Part shown: in pieces, positions 49,901 to 59,770 of the stretch
How the letters are laid out: each line of letters starts with the position of its first letter
Numbering within the stretch: position 1 is the stretch's first letter
NCBI GenBank assembly: GCA_016839515.1
Contig: JAEOUE010000127.1
Coordinates: 28,014 to 92,013 of the forward strand
Reading direction: 5' to 3'
Source: Candidatus Hodarchaeum mangrovi
Lineage (GTDB): Archaea; Asgardarchaeota; Heimdallarchaeia; Hodarchaeales; Hodarchaeaceae
DNA: 64,000 nt
The notes under the pieces: model-generated
What the model saw: only the letters and a program-made list of their open reading frames with translations
Databases searched by the model: none
Told to the model about the DNA's origin: nothing
Position numbers and translations under genes: made by a program

Positions 49901-52842
49901 TCTTTTCGTGTTTTTGGAGTTTCTTGATCCTGAGTTTTTTCATCAGAACTAGTTGGTGGCATCATATAATCAATATCTGTATATTCAGGACCACCATACC
50001 AATATCCACCTCGAATTCCAAGAATATTATAATCCTCATACCACCAGAACCACCAATTTTGCTGGAGATTTTTCCAAGAGACAACAGTCCAAACAGCAGG
50101 CCAATATTCTTCTTGCTCAAAATGTGTAAGTTCACTTTCTGGATCTGCCTCTACACCATATACAGAACTATCTACAAAAGATACTGCAAGTATACTTGTT
50201 ATCGGATTCCCTACAGAGTCTTTCACTGAAATAGTAATTTGAGCAGAGTCCCCAGGCTCATAAATTTGTTTTGAAGAATTTATATCTACAATTAGATTTG
50301 AATCAACCTTCACCTCTATATTAGAGGTTATAAGTAATCCATTTGAACTAACCCCGAATGCATCTACCCAAAATTTCGGAGCAAGTGGACCAAGATCAGA
50401 TATATAAATATTAAATGTCAGAGCTCCATTTAATGAGATGAAATAAGTATTGACAATACCCCGTTTAACAAATTGAATCATTAATGGGGTTGAAAGAGAT
50501 TGACTCAATTCTCCAGTTAAAGTCATTTTATCCCCTAAGGAATAATTTGATTTATCTGTTGTGAGATTTAAACTGTAAATGGAACCTACTGTAAATTCCA
50601 CAGTTTTTACATAACGATAATATTGCCAAAAGCCCCAATATGTATCAAATTTTGTTTCTAGATAAATACGAATGTTGTATTTTCCTGTTGGAGCATATGA
50701 GGATAATTTAATGTTGATTGTTTCTCCACTCTTTGAAATTAACCTTGTTGTCATACCAATTAATTCATAATCTGCATCGTATATCCTGATTTTGACATTT
50801 CCACTAATCGCTCCTTGATCAACTCCATTAATCACTTTAAGAGATAACTCAACAACTTCTCCTGGATCAAAATTATTAGAATTTAATGAAGTGGCCACAA
50901 TATTACGATCAAGTGTGAAATAAATAGTCGTCGTTCCTTTTCGTCCATCTTCAGCATCAACTTCGATTAATCCCACATAACGTGTAAAGAATTTAGTTAT
51001 ACTTTGTGGAATTTGGAAAGTAATTATTCCTTGTCCTGAACTATCAGTACGACCTGTTAAAGTCATCACTGAAGCATTTTGATTGTCTGATAAAATCCCA
51101 AAAAGTATCATTTTAATGGAAGCATCAGCAAGTGGAGTCCAGCTAGCCCAGTAAAAATCATGTGAAGTAAATTGGTAGGCTCCTAGATAAACACTTATGT
51201 TCTCATTAATTCTTGGGAACCAAGGATTAACATAAGCCCATGTATACACCTGGTTGGTAACAATTATCGTTGCAGTTCCTGACACTTTCCTCCCTACTGT
51301 ATCTGTAACAGTAACATTGATAGGAATTGATTCTAATTCAGAACTTAAGGTTTTTGGGAGCGTATACTTAAATTTCCAATATCCTTCTATATCTGTTGTG
51401 CCTTGTAATGTTCCTAAGTTTCCAATTATAAGATTAATTGTTCCACCTGATACGGGACGCCCGAAATAGTACTGAGCAGAAATATTCCCTGTAATAGTCT
51501 GACCTGGAACTACATATTCTTTATCCAGTCCTATTAAAACTCTAAAAGCAGGTTTTTCATATTTATCAACACGAATTTGTAAAGAACCTATTGCATTATC
51601 TTTTTTAGCAATTAAGGTGTATAGTCCTAGTTCACTCTCAACATCAAGCGCAAATGATAGTGTAGTTATACCATATTTATTTGAGGAAACTTTTTTATGG
51701 AGCAAAATATGTTGACTAGGTGAAGTAATCTCAATTTCAAATTCAGTTTCAAGAGGATCTTTAGTAACTTTGTAATAATCATTTTTCCAGATTAAAAATC
51801 TAACTTTAATGGATTCACCAGGGAAATAAATAGGCTTATCTGTAGTTATTACAAACTCATACGGTTGATACTCCCAATAACCATCCCATGTCCACATATA
51901 ACCTCCTCGATAAATATCACGAGAGATGAAAGTTGTTTCCCCTTGATAGCTTGCAGAAAAGTTCAACATCATCCAATAATTCTGAGATAGGAATGTTGAA
52001 GGAACAAATTTAGGTTCTATAATCCCACGAACATCTGTAATCCCAGAAAAAACTTTTTCTTCTACATATTCATACTTTGAAGTGTTTGGATTATAGAAAT
52101 ATCGATTACCTGTTAATTCAACTTCAACACCAGACAGAGGGGAAAAGTCTGCAATGTCTAATATATATGCAACAGAATAATACATTTCTCCTTCAACAAA
52201 CTGGTAAGGAGCTCTCCAGAAGATTCCAATGCTGGAAACAGAAAAAGCACGAGATGTCAAAAATGAATTGGATTGAGAACGAACAACAATTGTAAATCGT
52301 CCAGTCTGAGATGAAATAAAGGTAGAACTCCATATTCCTTGAAGATTGGTCGTAATATAATGTGTTTCAATAATACGTGAGGAATAATCATCATAATTAT
52401 AATAATAAGAATAGTACCAATCCCAATATTCACCTTGAATGATCTCAACAATAAGATTAACTGAAACAGGAGTTGTCCCTTGAGTCGTTTGTAGAAGATA
52501 ATTAACCGGATCATTTGGTGCAACAACTGATTTTTCAAGATCAATGTTAACAATTAATTGATCATTTTCATCATTAACCTTAGTTGTTGGAAGGTAATTT
52601 GATGTATAGTTATTTTCAACAATAGGCCCTAAACGATATACAGATGATTCCTTTGCTAACGAATTTTCATCTATAGGATGGATCTCTGAATCCTCAAAGT
52701 TATAAACTTCATTGGATTCAAATTGATCTTTATGATTTTGATAAATTTCGGATTGTCCAATAATACCAGTTGTTTGAATCAAACTAAGTGACAATAAAGC
52801 CAAAATAATTATCCAATTTAATTTTAATTTCATATTCCTCAC
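46987..52842 (-). CDS. Alpha-2-macroglobulin family protein with thioester motif
   Basis: 1951 aa, signal-like N-terminus, MG-like beta domains (FVITTDKPIYFPGESIKVRFLIWK), thioester YPYGCTEQTISR, helical region with GGWGWW, C-terminal TM. Confidence 0.93.
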   Translation of the reverse strand: MRNMKLKLNWIIILALLSLSLIQTTGIIGQSEIYQNHKDQFESNEVYNFEDSEIHPIDENSLAKESSVYRLGPIVENNYTSNYLPTTKVNDENDQLIVNIDLEKSVVAPNDPVNYLLQTTQGTTPVSVNLIVEIIQGEYWDWYYSYYYNYDDYSSRIIETHYITTNLQGIWSSTFISSQTGRFTIVVRSQSNSFLTSRAFSVSSIGIFWRAPYQFVEGEMYYSVAYILDIADFSPLSGVEVELTGNRYFYNPNTSKYEYVEEKVFSGITDVRGIIEPKFVPSTFLSQNYWMMLNFSASYQGETTFISRDIYRGGYMWTWDGYWEYQPYEFVITTDKPIYFPGESIKVRFLIWKNDYYKVTKDPLETEFEIEITSPSQHILLHKKVSSNKYGITTLSFALDVESELGLYTLIAKKDNAIGSLQIRVDKYEKPAFRVLIGLDKEYVVPGQTITGNISAQYYFGRPVSGGTINLIIGNLGTLQGTTDIEGYWKFKYTLPKTLSSELESIPINVTVTDTVGRKVSGTATIIVTNQVYTWAYVNPWFPRINENISVYLGAYQFTSHDFYWASWTPLADASIKMILFGILSDNQNASVMTLTGRTDSSGQGIITFQIPQSITKFFTRYVGLIEVDAEDGRKGTTTIYFTLDRNIVATSLNSNNFDPGEVVELSLKVINGVDQGAISGNVKIRIYDADYELIGMTTRLISKSGETINIKLSSYAPTGKYNIRIYLETKFDTYWGFWQYYRYVKTVEFTVGSIYSLNLTTDKSNYSLGDKMTLTGELSQSLSTPLMIQFVKRGIVNTYFISLNGALTFNIYISDLGPLAPKFWVDAFGVSSNGLLITSNIEVKVDSNLIVDINSSKQIYEPGDSAQITISVKDSVGNPITSILAVSFVDSSVYGVEADPESELTHFEQEEYWPAVWTVVSWKNLQQNWWFWWYEDYNILGIRGGYWYGGPEYTDIDYMMPPTSSDEKTQDQETPKTRKEIRDNLPENAYWKPQIVLISGQWSETITLPDNIGEWTVRVIATTQSGNGQLAKYTFNTFLPFFVEIDKDPYVLQDDIFVIRGIVYNYLDELLDINLKIEVGEGIIVLSKDRQLLRLPGGFLGSIGWACLANEPGYHNVTISAETTTLDGILHFDAIRKSHEVTPNGVQEIVQQSGFISSSPVFFYSKYEEAISSKEFLQLDLGLGSIALSSWERLIGYPYGCTEQTISRLIPNALILQYLREAGSLTNDTEELINDMILSGISRLYSQQHSDGGWGWWHDDTSRIYMTSIVLYGLGVVNNSDFHLDLTVIKAALEFLKIHQNYDGSWTVDSWRNIDKASYTAFVLRAFVYWDSIADYSTTIENGVSFIQNTWNQGQMQSNYLAGLYLTNIASTGYSTTGFETQLITFLKNNVKISNEGYYWTYATEENYWWRSLGGDVEVTSLALEALVKLDLSASVSIIRGALGWILQYQNWYGWGNTADTSAAISSILSITSSSISSNEDVTVTLVINGNEIQNIDLSIGNQPNYYLRLDDLFQNGNNTIQLLKSGIGNVTYYFQGVQILRKLPIITIPETITAQSGQDVVIPISLIPSSEKIYSVDLKLVPIAGDIVPVPNLPQTISFLAHSTTINFNYNAPSIPGLYFIPGFDISYRLSNQDQEIFSPAIISRRYGPVLLDVKEFTEGVLSLNKGSIPKEIPQVFFSSKTINDTNGLSIERDYSQISSYQKGDMVVVILTIENTQDTQNYLMLEDFLPSGFQVEPTTVQSSQGIFKQTSFGVVFFFPELNKGKTVVQYGIVAYNVRQSLVKPARLSSMYDSWEVLSTPTILGDTRLKLDPTSGDIQKDLQNPTLEDIIISEELKENIPILSISIKAFDNWGISSARVFIKQDKWTVSECNFQNNKWKSIIYSLNEGKSEIYIELIDNSGNVFVSDEITRYLELKDLYIPTFSILILLAISAIIAVSVSLIIQKNKKY

Positions 52843-53047
52843 GCTTTTGGTAAGCTAACTTATAAAAAAATAATTCATTTTGATTTTATTATACCAAGCA
52901 TTAGAACACTAAATGTTTGATGTTCTAAAAAGTAGAAGAAAGAAGAAATATTGGAAAAGTTCTCTAAGAATTTCATAAGAATTATTCTTTAGATGAAATA
53001 TTAGCTAAAAATCATTTCTAAAAACAATTAAAGAATAAGAATTAATA

Positions 53048-55636
53048 TTACAGGAAATTAGTCAATGGAATTATTAATGCATTACTTTTCACTTCGGCTT
53101 CACTAATATCAATCCCGAATCTATTACTAGCACCTAATATCTCTCTAATATAATGATTTCTATCAATTTTCTCTTTATTCTTTTGAATAAAATCGGGATG
53201 AAAAGCTCGTTGATATTGTGGAACGTTTTCAGAATGTTCAGTAATGATATAGGGGAATCCATCCCATTTTTTATATTCTTCTTCTGGGTCAAGCTTATTA
53301 ATTTCACAATAATGTAAGAAAGCACCAGTAGCTTGTGTAACTGATCTATAGCTCTTGGGTGATCTTTTAACAGGGCCAAGGATCGTTAATTCAGGAATTA
53401 AACGCTCTTGAGGATCATTTAAAATTTTAAAACAAACTTTTAAAATAAGTCGTCTAGCATTAAGTAGTCTTTGATCAGAAAAGTCACGGAGTAGCGTTTC
53501 AAGAAGCAAACGTTGAGTTTTTCGAGCTAAAGGCGACCAATCCGATCTTACAGCCTCAAATCCTCTGATGACAACTTTATTGGTCAATAAAGATAAATAG
53601 GCATAAGCTTTCTTTCTTCCTTTCTTTAAAATAATTCTTAGGGCGATATCCTCTCTTTTAAGCTCTAGAAATTCTGGTAAGCGTGAGGAAAGAAATGTTT
53701 GATAGTCTTTAATCTCAGAATCAAGGAGCTGAATAAATTCCTCTCGATTTGTATTTTCTCGGAACAGAGAGGATAGATCTAGATTATCATCTTCAAATTC
53801 AACAAAAATGGAATCTGTATCACCATATCTAACATAAACCTGATATGGGTGATTTACTGAAAATTCTGCGGTCCAATACTGAAGTTGATCACGTAATAAA
53901 GTTCGAGCTATTGCTGTAATACTATTTGAAATTAGATAATGATAAAACCGGCCACGTGGATAGTTTGCTGCTCCAATTACTGAATTTGCCATTAATTTAA
54001 GAGATCGCTGTTGTTTTTGCTGTAATTGTATCTCTTTCTGATTAAATTTCGTTTTATTATTCTTTAATAAATTTATATTATTAATAAGTTGATATCTTGT
54101 CTTCAAAACACGATCCATTAATTCAGCGAGTGCCCCATAACGAGGAAGCTGTTTGAATCTCTCTATAGGAGATAATTTTTCGCTATTGGGAATTAGGGTT
54201 TCACCAGAAATATTGTGTTGTCTTACAATATTTGGATAAAGCGAAAGAAAGTCGAAAATAGCAACACAAAGAGCTTCATCAACTTCAGGATCTAAGACCC
54301 ACCCTCCTAAATGTGGATGTTTCTTCTTTAGCTCAGTCCTTATTTTTAATTCAGAAGAATCAGGTACATTAGGAATTAACATGTTTCTTGTGTATAAAAT
54401 TCGCATTAATTCAAGTTCTCCAATATTTCGATGTGTTGAAAGAAGACCTTCAGGCAGAGGGTATCCAGAGAGACGACATAACTCTATTAGGTCTGCAATC
54501 CCAAGCTCAGAAGTCAAACGGAAAGTTAGTAATGAATCTGTTAATGAATAATTGTAAAACACCTGGTATTTCTCTTTATCTCCTTTAATTGCCTCTCGCC
54601 ATAATTCCCCCAATCTCATATCTGTTTCAACTTTACTTTCTCCTAAAACATGTTTAGCAATAGAATTTAATGTTTTTTTACCGCTGATGGGATGAATTCC
54701 CCACGTCTTGGGTAAGAGATCTACTAATGCTCTTCCCTTTAAACGATAACTATCAACTGGAATGTTTGATTTTAAAATATCAGCCTGAAGATCATCGAAT
54801 ATAGCGAGCTTGCCAAAATTTAGATTATATTTTTGAAACCGGGCTTTTAAGTATGGTATATCAAAATTTGTCCCATTAAATGATACTATAACGTCAGGAC
54901 GAATTTTTAAAATTTTTTGTTGAAATGTTGTTAATAACTTCAATTCCTCTAAATCTGAATCAGCCTCAAGAATTATTACATAGGTCTGTATGTCAGCTGT
55001 TCCAATATACCCCCAAGCCAGTGAAATAGCAGTTACTCTTCGATTTTTTGCTGCAAATAGCTCTGTTATTGTTTCGCCCTCTTCAGCAACTTCAATATCA
55101 AATGCCATTACAAGAGGTTGATAATTAGATGATATATTTAATTGAGAAATATCGTTGATTGATGCTAGAACGATTATGTCCTCTTTTGTCTCCCTAAGAA
55201 TAGTTCCAGAAGCCATAATAGTGTGAAGGGCTTTTAATCCACGATCTATTAGGAGTCTTTTAGTAAATGGGATATCAGCTTCATAAATAGGAATACCTGA
55301 TTGAAGAAATAGATTTCGTATTTTTGGTACTAAATATGGGACTCTACCTACCACTTTTATAAGGTTCTTTTGTACTCCTCCAAAATATTGCCTTTTTATA
55401 CATTTTTCTAATTTTAAAATCCAATTAGAAGTTATCAGGTTATTTTTCTTTAATATTGATTTGACTTGCTCAATTGCAGCTTCAACGTAAAAATATGGAA
55501 AAAAATCTAGGATACGAACCTCAACTGTGCGTTCTGCCGAACGTCCCCATAAACGAAGGAGAGGAATTTGAATTCCATCTTCTTTGTTCATCTCATAGTC
55601 TAGATCTAAGAGAATAAATTCAATACTCCTTATCAC
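53048..55636 (-). CDS. Family B DNA polymerase
   Basis: Exo I MAFDIEV, Exo II SFNGTNFDIPYL, Exo III YSLTDSLLTF; motif A DFLSLYPNI, motif B KLMANSVIG, motif C YGDTDS. Confidence 0.95.
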   Translation of the reverse strand: MIRSIEFILLDLDYEMNKEDGIQIPLLRLWGRSAERTVEVRILDFFPYFYVEAAIEQVKSILKKNNLITSNWILKLEKCIKRQYFGGVQKNLIKVVGRVPYLVPKIRNLFLQSGIPIYEADIPFTKRLLIDRGLKALHTIMASGTILRETKEDIIVLASINDISQLNISSNYQPLVMAFDIEVAEEGETITELFAAKNRRVTAISLAWGYIGTADIQTYVIILEADSDLEELKLLTTFQQKILKIRPDVIVSFNGTNFDIPYLKARFQKYNLNFGKLAIFDDLQADILKSNIPVDSYRLKGRALVDLLPKTWGIHPISGKKTLNSIAKHVLGESKVETDMRLGELWREAIKGDKEKYQVFYNYSLTDSLLTFRLTSELGIADLIELCRLSGYPLPEGLLSTHRNIGELELMRILYTRNMLIPNVPDSSELKIRTELKKKHPHLGGWVLDPEVDEALCVAIFDFLSLYPNIVRQHNISGETLIPNSEKLSPIERFKQLPRYGALAELMDRVLKTRYQLINNINLLKNNKTKFNQKEIQLQQKQQRSLKLMANSVIGAANYPRGRFYHYLISNSITAIARTLLRDQLQYWTAEFSVNHPYQVYVRYGDTDSIFVEFEDDNLDLSSLFRENTNREEFIQLLDSEIKDYQTFLSSRLPEFLELKREDIALRIILKKGRKKAYAYLSLLTNKVVIRGFEAVRSDWSPLARKTQRLLLETLLRDFSDQRLLNARRLILKVCFKILNDPQERLIPELTILGPVKRSPKSYRSVTQATGAFLHYCEINKLDPEEEYKKWDGFPYIITEHSENVPQYQRAFHPDFIQKNKEKIDRNHYIREILGASNRFGIDISEAEVKSNALIIPLTNFL

Positions 55637-55691
55637 TATCTTTTACACCGATAAATAAGATTGAATAACCAATATCCAAATTAACATTACT

Positions 55692-57644
55692 TTATGCATG
55701 ATATTTTATACTTAAAATATTTATTACCTCGGCAGCATCTTCTGCTGAATCTGCAGCTTGTTCGATCATATTTACTACATCCTTAATAGCAGAAAAAACA
55801 CCAAAATGCATTTGAGTTGCTGAAATATACAGTTGTCGATTCATAGCTTGATACAATAAGTCAAGGTCATGTTCTCTTGCCTGAACTGTGTGATAGATCC
55901 CTTCAACTGCATCTATTTTTATTTCCAAAACTTTCAAAACATCAACTGTTGATCGAACCATTGAACGTAAAGCAATTGCTGCATTATGAAGTTTTTCTTG
56001 AATTAAAGGGGGAATATCATTAATTGATAGCATTTGAATCCGAAATAATGCTCCTAAGGTCAATCCACCAACACGATCAAGTCGACGAGCAATTCGTAGA
56101 AAATTTTCAGAATCAGGTGTCTTATGTAAAGTTTTATAAGTTTCTACAACAATTTCTTGTAATTTACGATCAGCTATAATTTCTAATTCTTTAGCTTTCT
56201 GTGAATAACGAATTAGTCGGTATTGATAATCTTCATCACTTTCAACCAGTTGTTCTAAATATACCAACAAACCATTCGTTGATTGAACTATACATTCTTC
56301 AACTAATTCAGCATGTTCAAGACTAGATCGAAACTGTGACCAACCAGGATGTGTTTCCCGAGCTAGAATAATTATAAAACCACAAATGAATAAAATTACC
56401 CCAGAAACTAATATTGGAATTCTTATTACTATATTCAAGCTTAAACCTTCATCAAACCATAATTGGGCAACAAACCCCGCAAAAATCGGCCCCGTGAAAT
56501 AACCTAAGTCTTTAAAAGATCTATAAAGACCAATTAGTCTGGGTTTATCCACATCAGATGCAATATCTGCAGATATTGTGGGTAAAATAGGGTAATAAAG
56601 CCCAATTGCAAATCCAGCTAATGCAATATTGAATAATAGGAAAATTGAAGGAAAATTAGCTAATGAGAAGATAATTAAAAGGAGAGCTTGAAGAATGAGA
56701 CCAAAAATTACTGGAGTTTTCCGTCCAATCTTATCACTAATCCGACCAGCTAATGGCATTGTAATTGCCCAAAAAAATGTAAAGCTTGCAGTAATCACCC
56801 CTGTTTCTTCAAGTGATAACCCATAGCCATAGTATGAACTATTGAGGATTAATGGCAAGTACAAAACTATAATACTGTCTACCATTTTACTTGTGTGACC
56901 TGTTAATAGCGTTACAAACACAGTTGGTTTTTGAATTAAGGATCCAATACTTCTAGAAGGTTGAAAATCCTCAATAGGAGTTCTAAGCTTTTCAAATTCA
57001 ACTTGAGTACTACTTTTTGTTATTGGTTTGATTGTCAATAATGCAAAACCCACAGCAAGTAGAGAAATTAATGCAGAAAATATGAATGAAGCACCAGTTG
57101 ATCCTGATATCATAGAAATTGTACCAGAGGTTAAAGCACCAAAGGAATATCCACCATATACAGAGAGTTCCATTATTCCAAGCCATTGAGCTCTTCGTGA
57201 TGGTTTGCTAATTTCAGTTAGATAAGTCATTGCAGCAGCATAAAGAATACCCTCACCTGTTCCTAAAAAGGAATTACCGAGGCTAATTATGATAAAACGT
57301 CCTTGGGTTAATAATAAAATAATAGAACCTAAAGCAAAACAGCTAGTACCAAGGATTACTACTTTATTGAGTCCAAGTTTATTTGTAATTTCTCCGGAGA
57401 ATATACCTGCTGTACCCTTAAATAATCCAAAACTTGAAAGAGTAAACGCAATGCTAATCCAACCCCATCCAGTGAACCATTCGGCAACAGGAAGAGTTTG
57501 TTTCGTAAACGCGGAGAGAATTGTGCGTTGGACACCATAAGCAGAAGCAATAAAGAACACAATCATCAAAAGAAGGATTATAAGAAAATTACCAAAGGAA
57601 TTCATCCCTTTTTCTTGATCATTTCCAATTTGTAACTCGTTCAA
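55692..57644 (-). CDS. MFS transporter fused to C-terminal PhoU/DUF47-like helical domain
   Basis: About 12 TM helices with GRISDKIGRKTPV, then ~200 aa of soluble helices ending MIEQAADSAEDAAEVINIL. Confidence 0.8.
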   Translation of the reverse strand: MNELQIGNDQEKGMNSFGNFLIILLLMIVFFIASAYGVQRTILSAFTKQTLPVAEWFTGWGWISIAFTLSSFGLFKGTAGIFSGEITNKLGLNKVVILGTSCFALGSIILLLTQGRFIIISLGNSFLGTGEGILYAAAMTYLTEISKPSRRAQWLGIMELSVYGGYSFGALTSGTISMISGSTGASFIFSALISLLAVGFALLTIKPITKSSTQVEFEKLRTPIEDFQPSRSIGSLIQKPTVFVTLLTGHTSKMVDSIIVLYLPLILNSSYYGYGLSLEETGVITASFTFFWAITMPLAGRISDKIGRKTPVIFGLILQALLLIIFSLANFPSIFLLFNIALAGFAIGLYYPILPTISADIASDVDKPRLIGLYRSFKDLGYFTGPIFAGFVAQLWFDEGLSLNIVIRIPILVSGVILFICGFIIILARETHPGWSQFRSSLEHAELVEECIVQSTNGLLVYLEQLVESDEDYQYRLIRYSQKAKELEIIADRKLQEIVVETYKTLHKTPDSENFLRIARRLDRVGGLTLGALFRIQMLSINDIPPLIQEKLHNAAIALRSMVRSTVDVLKVLEIKIDAVEGIYHTVQAREHDLDLLYQAMNRQLYISATQMHFGVFSAIKDVVNMIEQAADSAEDAAEVINILSIKYHA

Positions 57645-58050
57645 ATATAACCCTCTAAATAATTATTCTTTTAATCTTTTTAATCCAGTAATACTTATAT
57701 GAACCAATTTAGCAACTTAAAGTGTTATATTTAACTTTTATTAATAGAATTACATATCCCAATTTGAATTGACCCATAGTCACCGTGCATCCAAGCATCA
57801 AGGCTAATTTTTCAATTATCTCTAAGTATAACATCTCTAATAATTTCAATGGAATTTCTAACAAACAATTTTTTGTTTATTTTTGGAAAATTGACTTCAA
57901 ATTGATGAAGAACCATTCTACATCGATAGAGGAAGATTAACAAAGTAAATAATCAATATTATGCTATAAACTAGATTGATAAAAAAAATATTAGATTTGA
58001 ATGATAAAGGAATATCTTGCAAAAAATCGAAGGAAAGGAAAAAAATTAGC

Positions 58051-59058
58051 TTAAGAAACCGTTTCCTTTCCAGAAATATATTTTTTCCGTGAAACAAGGT
58101 CTAAAATACGAACTATAAAGAATGTACCTACAATTCCTACTCCAATACCAAACATAAGTAAGATAGTAAAAATAAATCCGATTCCGAGAGGACCTTGAAG
58201 TTGATCACCAGCTTCAGTTATTAATACAAAGATTCCTGCAAAGAATACCCAGACTCCTAGACCAAGAGTCATTGAAAGAACCTTTTTGTGAAAACCTAAA
58301 TTTCTTGCATTTAAACGCTCATGTCCAATAATTAGACCACCTAAAAGGTCATTAAATCGGTTGTAGATTTGATTTAATGCATTATACAATTGACGTGGAA
58401 TTTTAATGAGATATTTGATGAAATTCAATGCTTTAGAGAAAATTGTTCCTAATACCCCAGTTTCTGAAATAATTATCCAAATTATTGCTAACATAAATCC
58501 AATAATACCTATTCCAATGAAAAGCATCAAAGGATCATCAAAAATCTGTTTTATGAACCAGGAAATTCCTGCAAATATTACATCGAAAAATAAATCAAGA
58601 AGTCCAAATCTGTCTAATATTACGTTTCCTTGAGCATCCCTTGCGTCAATTCCTATAATCCAAAGAATGATCTCTAAGAAAAATCCTAGAATATCTCCAA
58701 TAAGTGCAATTATTGAGGTTAATTCAATATTATCGAAAAAAGATCTGATTCCCTCCTGATCGGATAGGAAAACTAGAATTCCAAATAATATTCCACCAAA
58801 AAACCCAGAAAGGATGAAAAATCCTGGAATAGTTTCCATAAAATTTCGTTCATCAAGTTCAAGAGCTAAACTAGGATCTTTCTTACTTCTTATAAATCGG
58901 ATACTACGTCCGAACATACGAAAGATCCATACATACGGATAGAAGATAACCTTAAAGATAAAAGTAATTAGTGACCAAATTCCACCGAATATAGCAGAAA
59001 TATCCTCTTTTCCGAACCCATCACTAAGATCAAAGCGATTGCGTTTATCTGTTGACAA
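58051..59058 (-). CDS. Multi-pass membrane protein, unknown function
   Basis: Several hydrophobic helices; no recognised motif. Confidence 0.65.
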   Translation of the reverse strand: MSTDKRNRFDLSDGFGKEDISAIFGGIWSLITFIFKVIFYPYVWIFRMFGRSIRFIRSKKDPSLALELDERNFMETIPGFFILSGFFGGILFGILVFLSDQEGIRSFFDNIELTSIIALIGDILGFFLEIILWIIGIDARDAQGNVILDRFGLLDLFFDVIFAGISWFIKQIFDDPLMLFIGIGIIGFMLAIIWIIISETGVLGTIFSKALNFIKYLIKIPRQLYNALNQIYNRFNDLLGGLIIGHERLNARNLGFHKKVLSMTLGLGVWVFFAGIFVLITEAGDQLQGPLGIGFIFTILLMFGIGVGIVGTFFIVRILDLVSRKKYISGKETVS

Positions 59059-59656
59059 TTAAATACCTCTCTTTTTTTTTTCTTAATTGACTGTTTATTA
59101 AATTTTTAATTAAAATTATGGATAAGATATACTCTTAGAGAACTCATATTCGATTTTAAATATTTTTTTATTCTGAAAAGATGTTAAGAATACCAGAAAG
59201 AGATAGCACCTTGGATAGAAATTTACTAAGATTTAATCTTTTAATTATTGCTTTAATTATTATTTTTTATTTATTCAAGGTAATAATATTCTATTAATAT
59301 CTTTTTTTTGAATAAGAACTTCCCCTTAAAATTAACTAAAAAAATAGTTCTAAAAAATTATATTAATTACTCCTAACTCTATAAAAATGGTCTGAATGAA
59401 TAAAAGATTGATTTTATTGGGGTTTAAGTAGAAGAACTTTTTCACATTTTTATCGCTGCTCTTCGCTTTATATTCATTAACATATTCTCAAAATCTCTAA
59501 TTTAAGACTTTTAAACGCGCCTCTTAAACTTCAGCAAGACCTATTTTGTCGGGATTTACTGCCAAAATTATACTTTAAAGACAATTTTCAATCAAAAGGA
59601 TATGTTTATAAAATAACTGAAGAATGTGCTACTTGCAATAAGGCTCTAGGAACTTC

Positions 59657-59696
59657 TCAGATATTATTTCGTTAAATTGACCGAAACGATATCTGA
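59657..59696. promoter_or_regulatory. Inverted repeat upstream of actin gene
   Basis: TCAGATATTATTTCG-N10-CGAAACGATATCTGA; 15-bp arms with one G-T and one A-C pair; ends 74 bp before the actin ATG. Confidence 0.55.
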
Positions 59697-59770
59697 AGTT
59701 TATTTAAATAAATAAGCATATTTCAGAATTTTAAACAGCCTAATAAAAATATCAAATAAGTGAGAAAAAA

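Noticed and set aside
59059-59770. Non-coding RNA gene upstream of actin
   Set aside because: Long AT-rich gap with one clear inverted repeat, but no tRNA-like T-loop or box motifs; insufficient to call an RNA gene.
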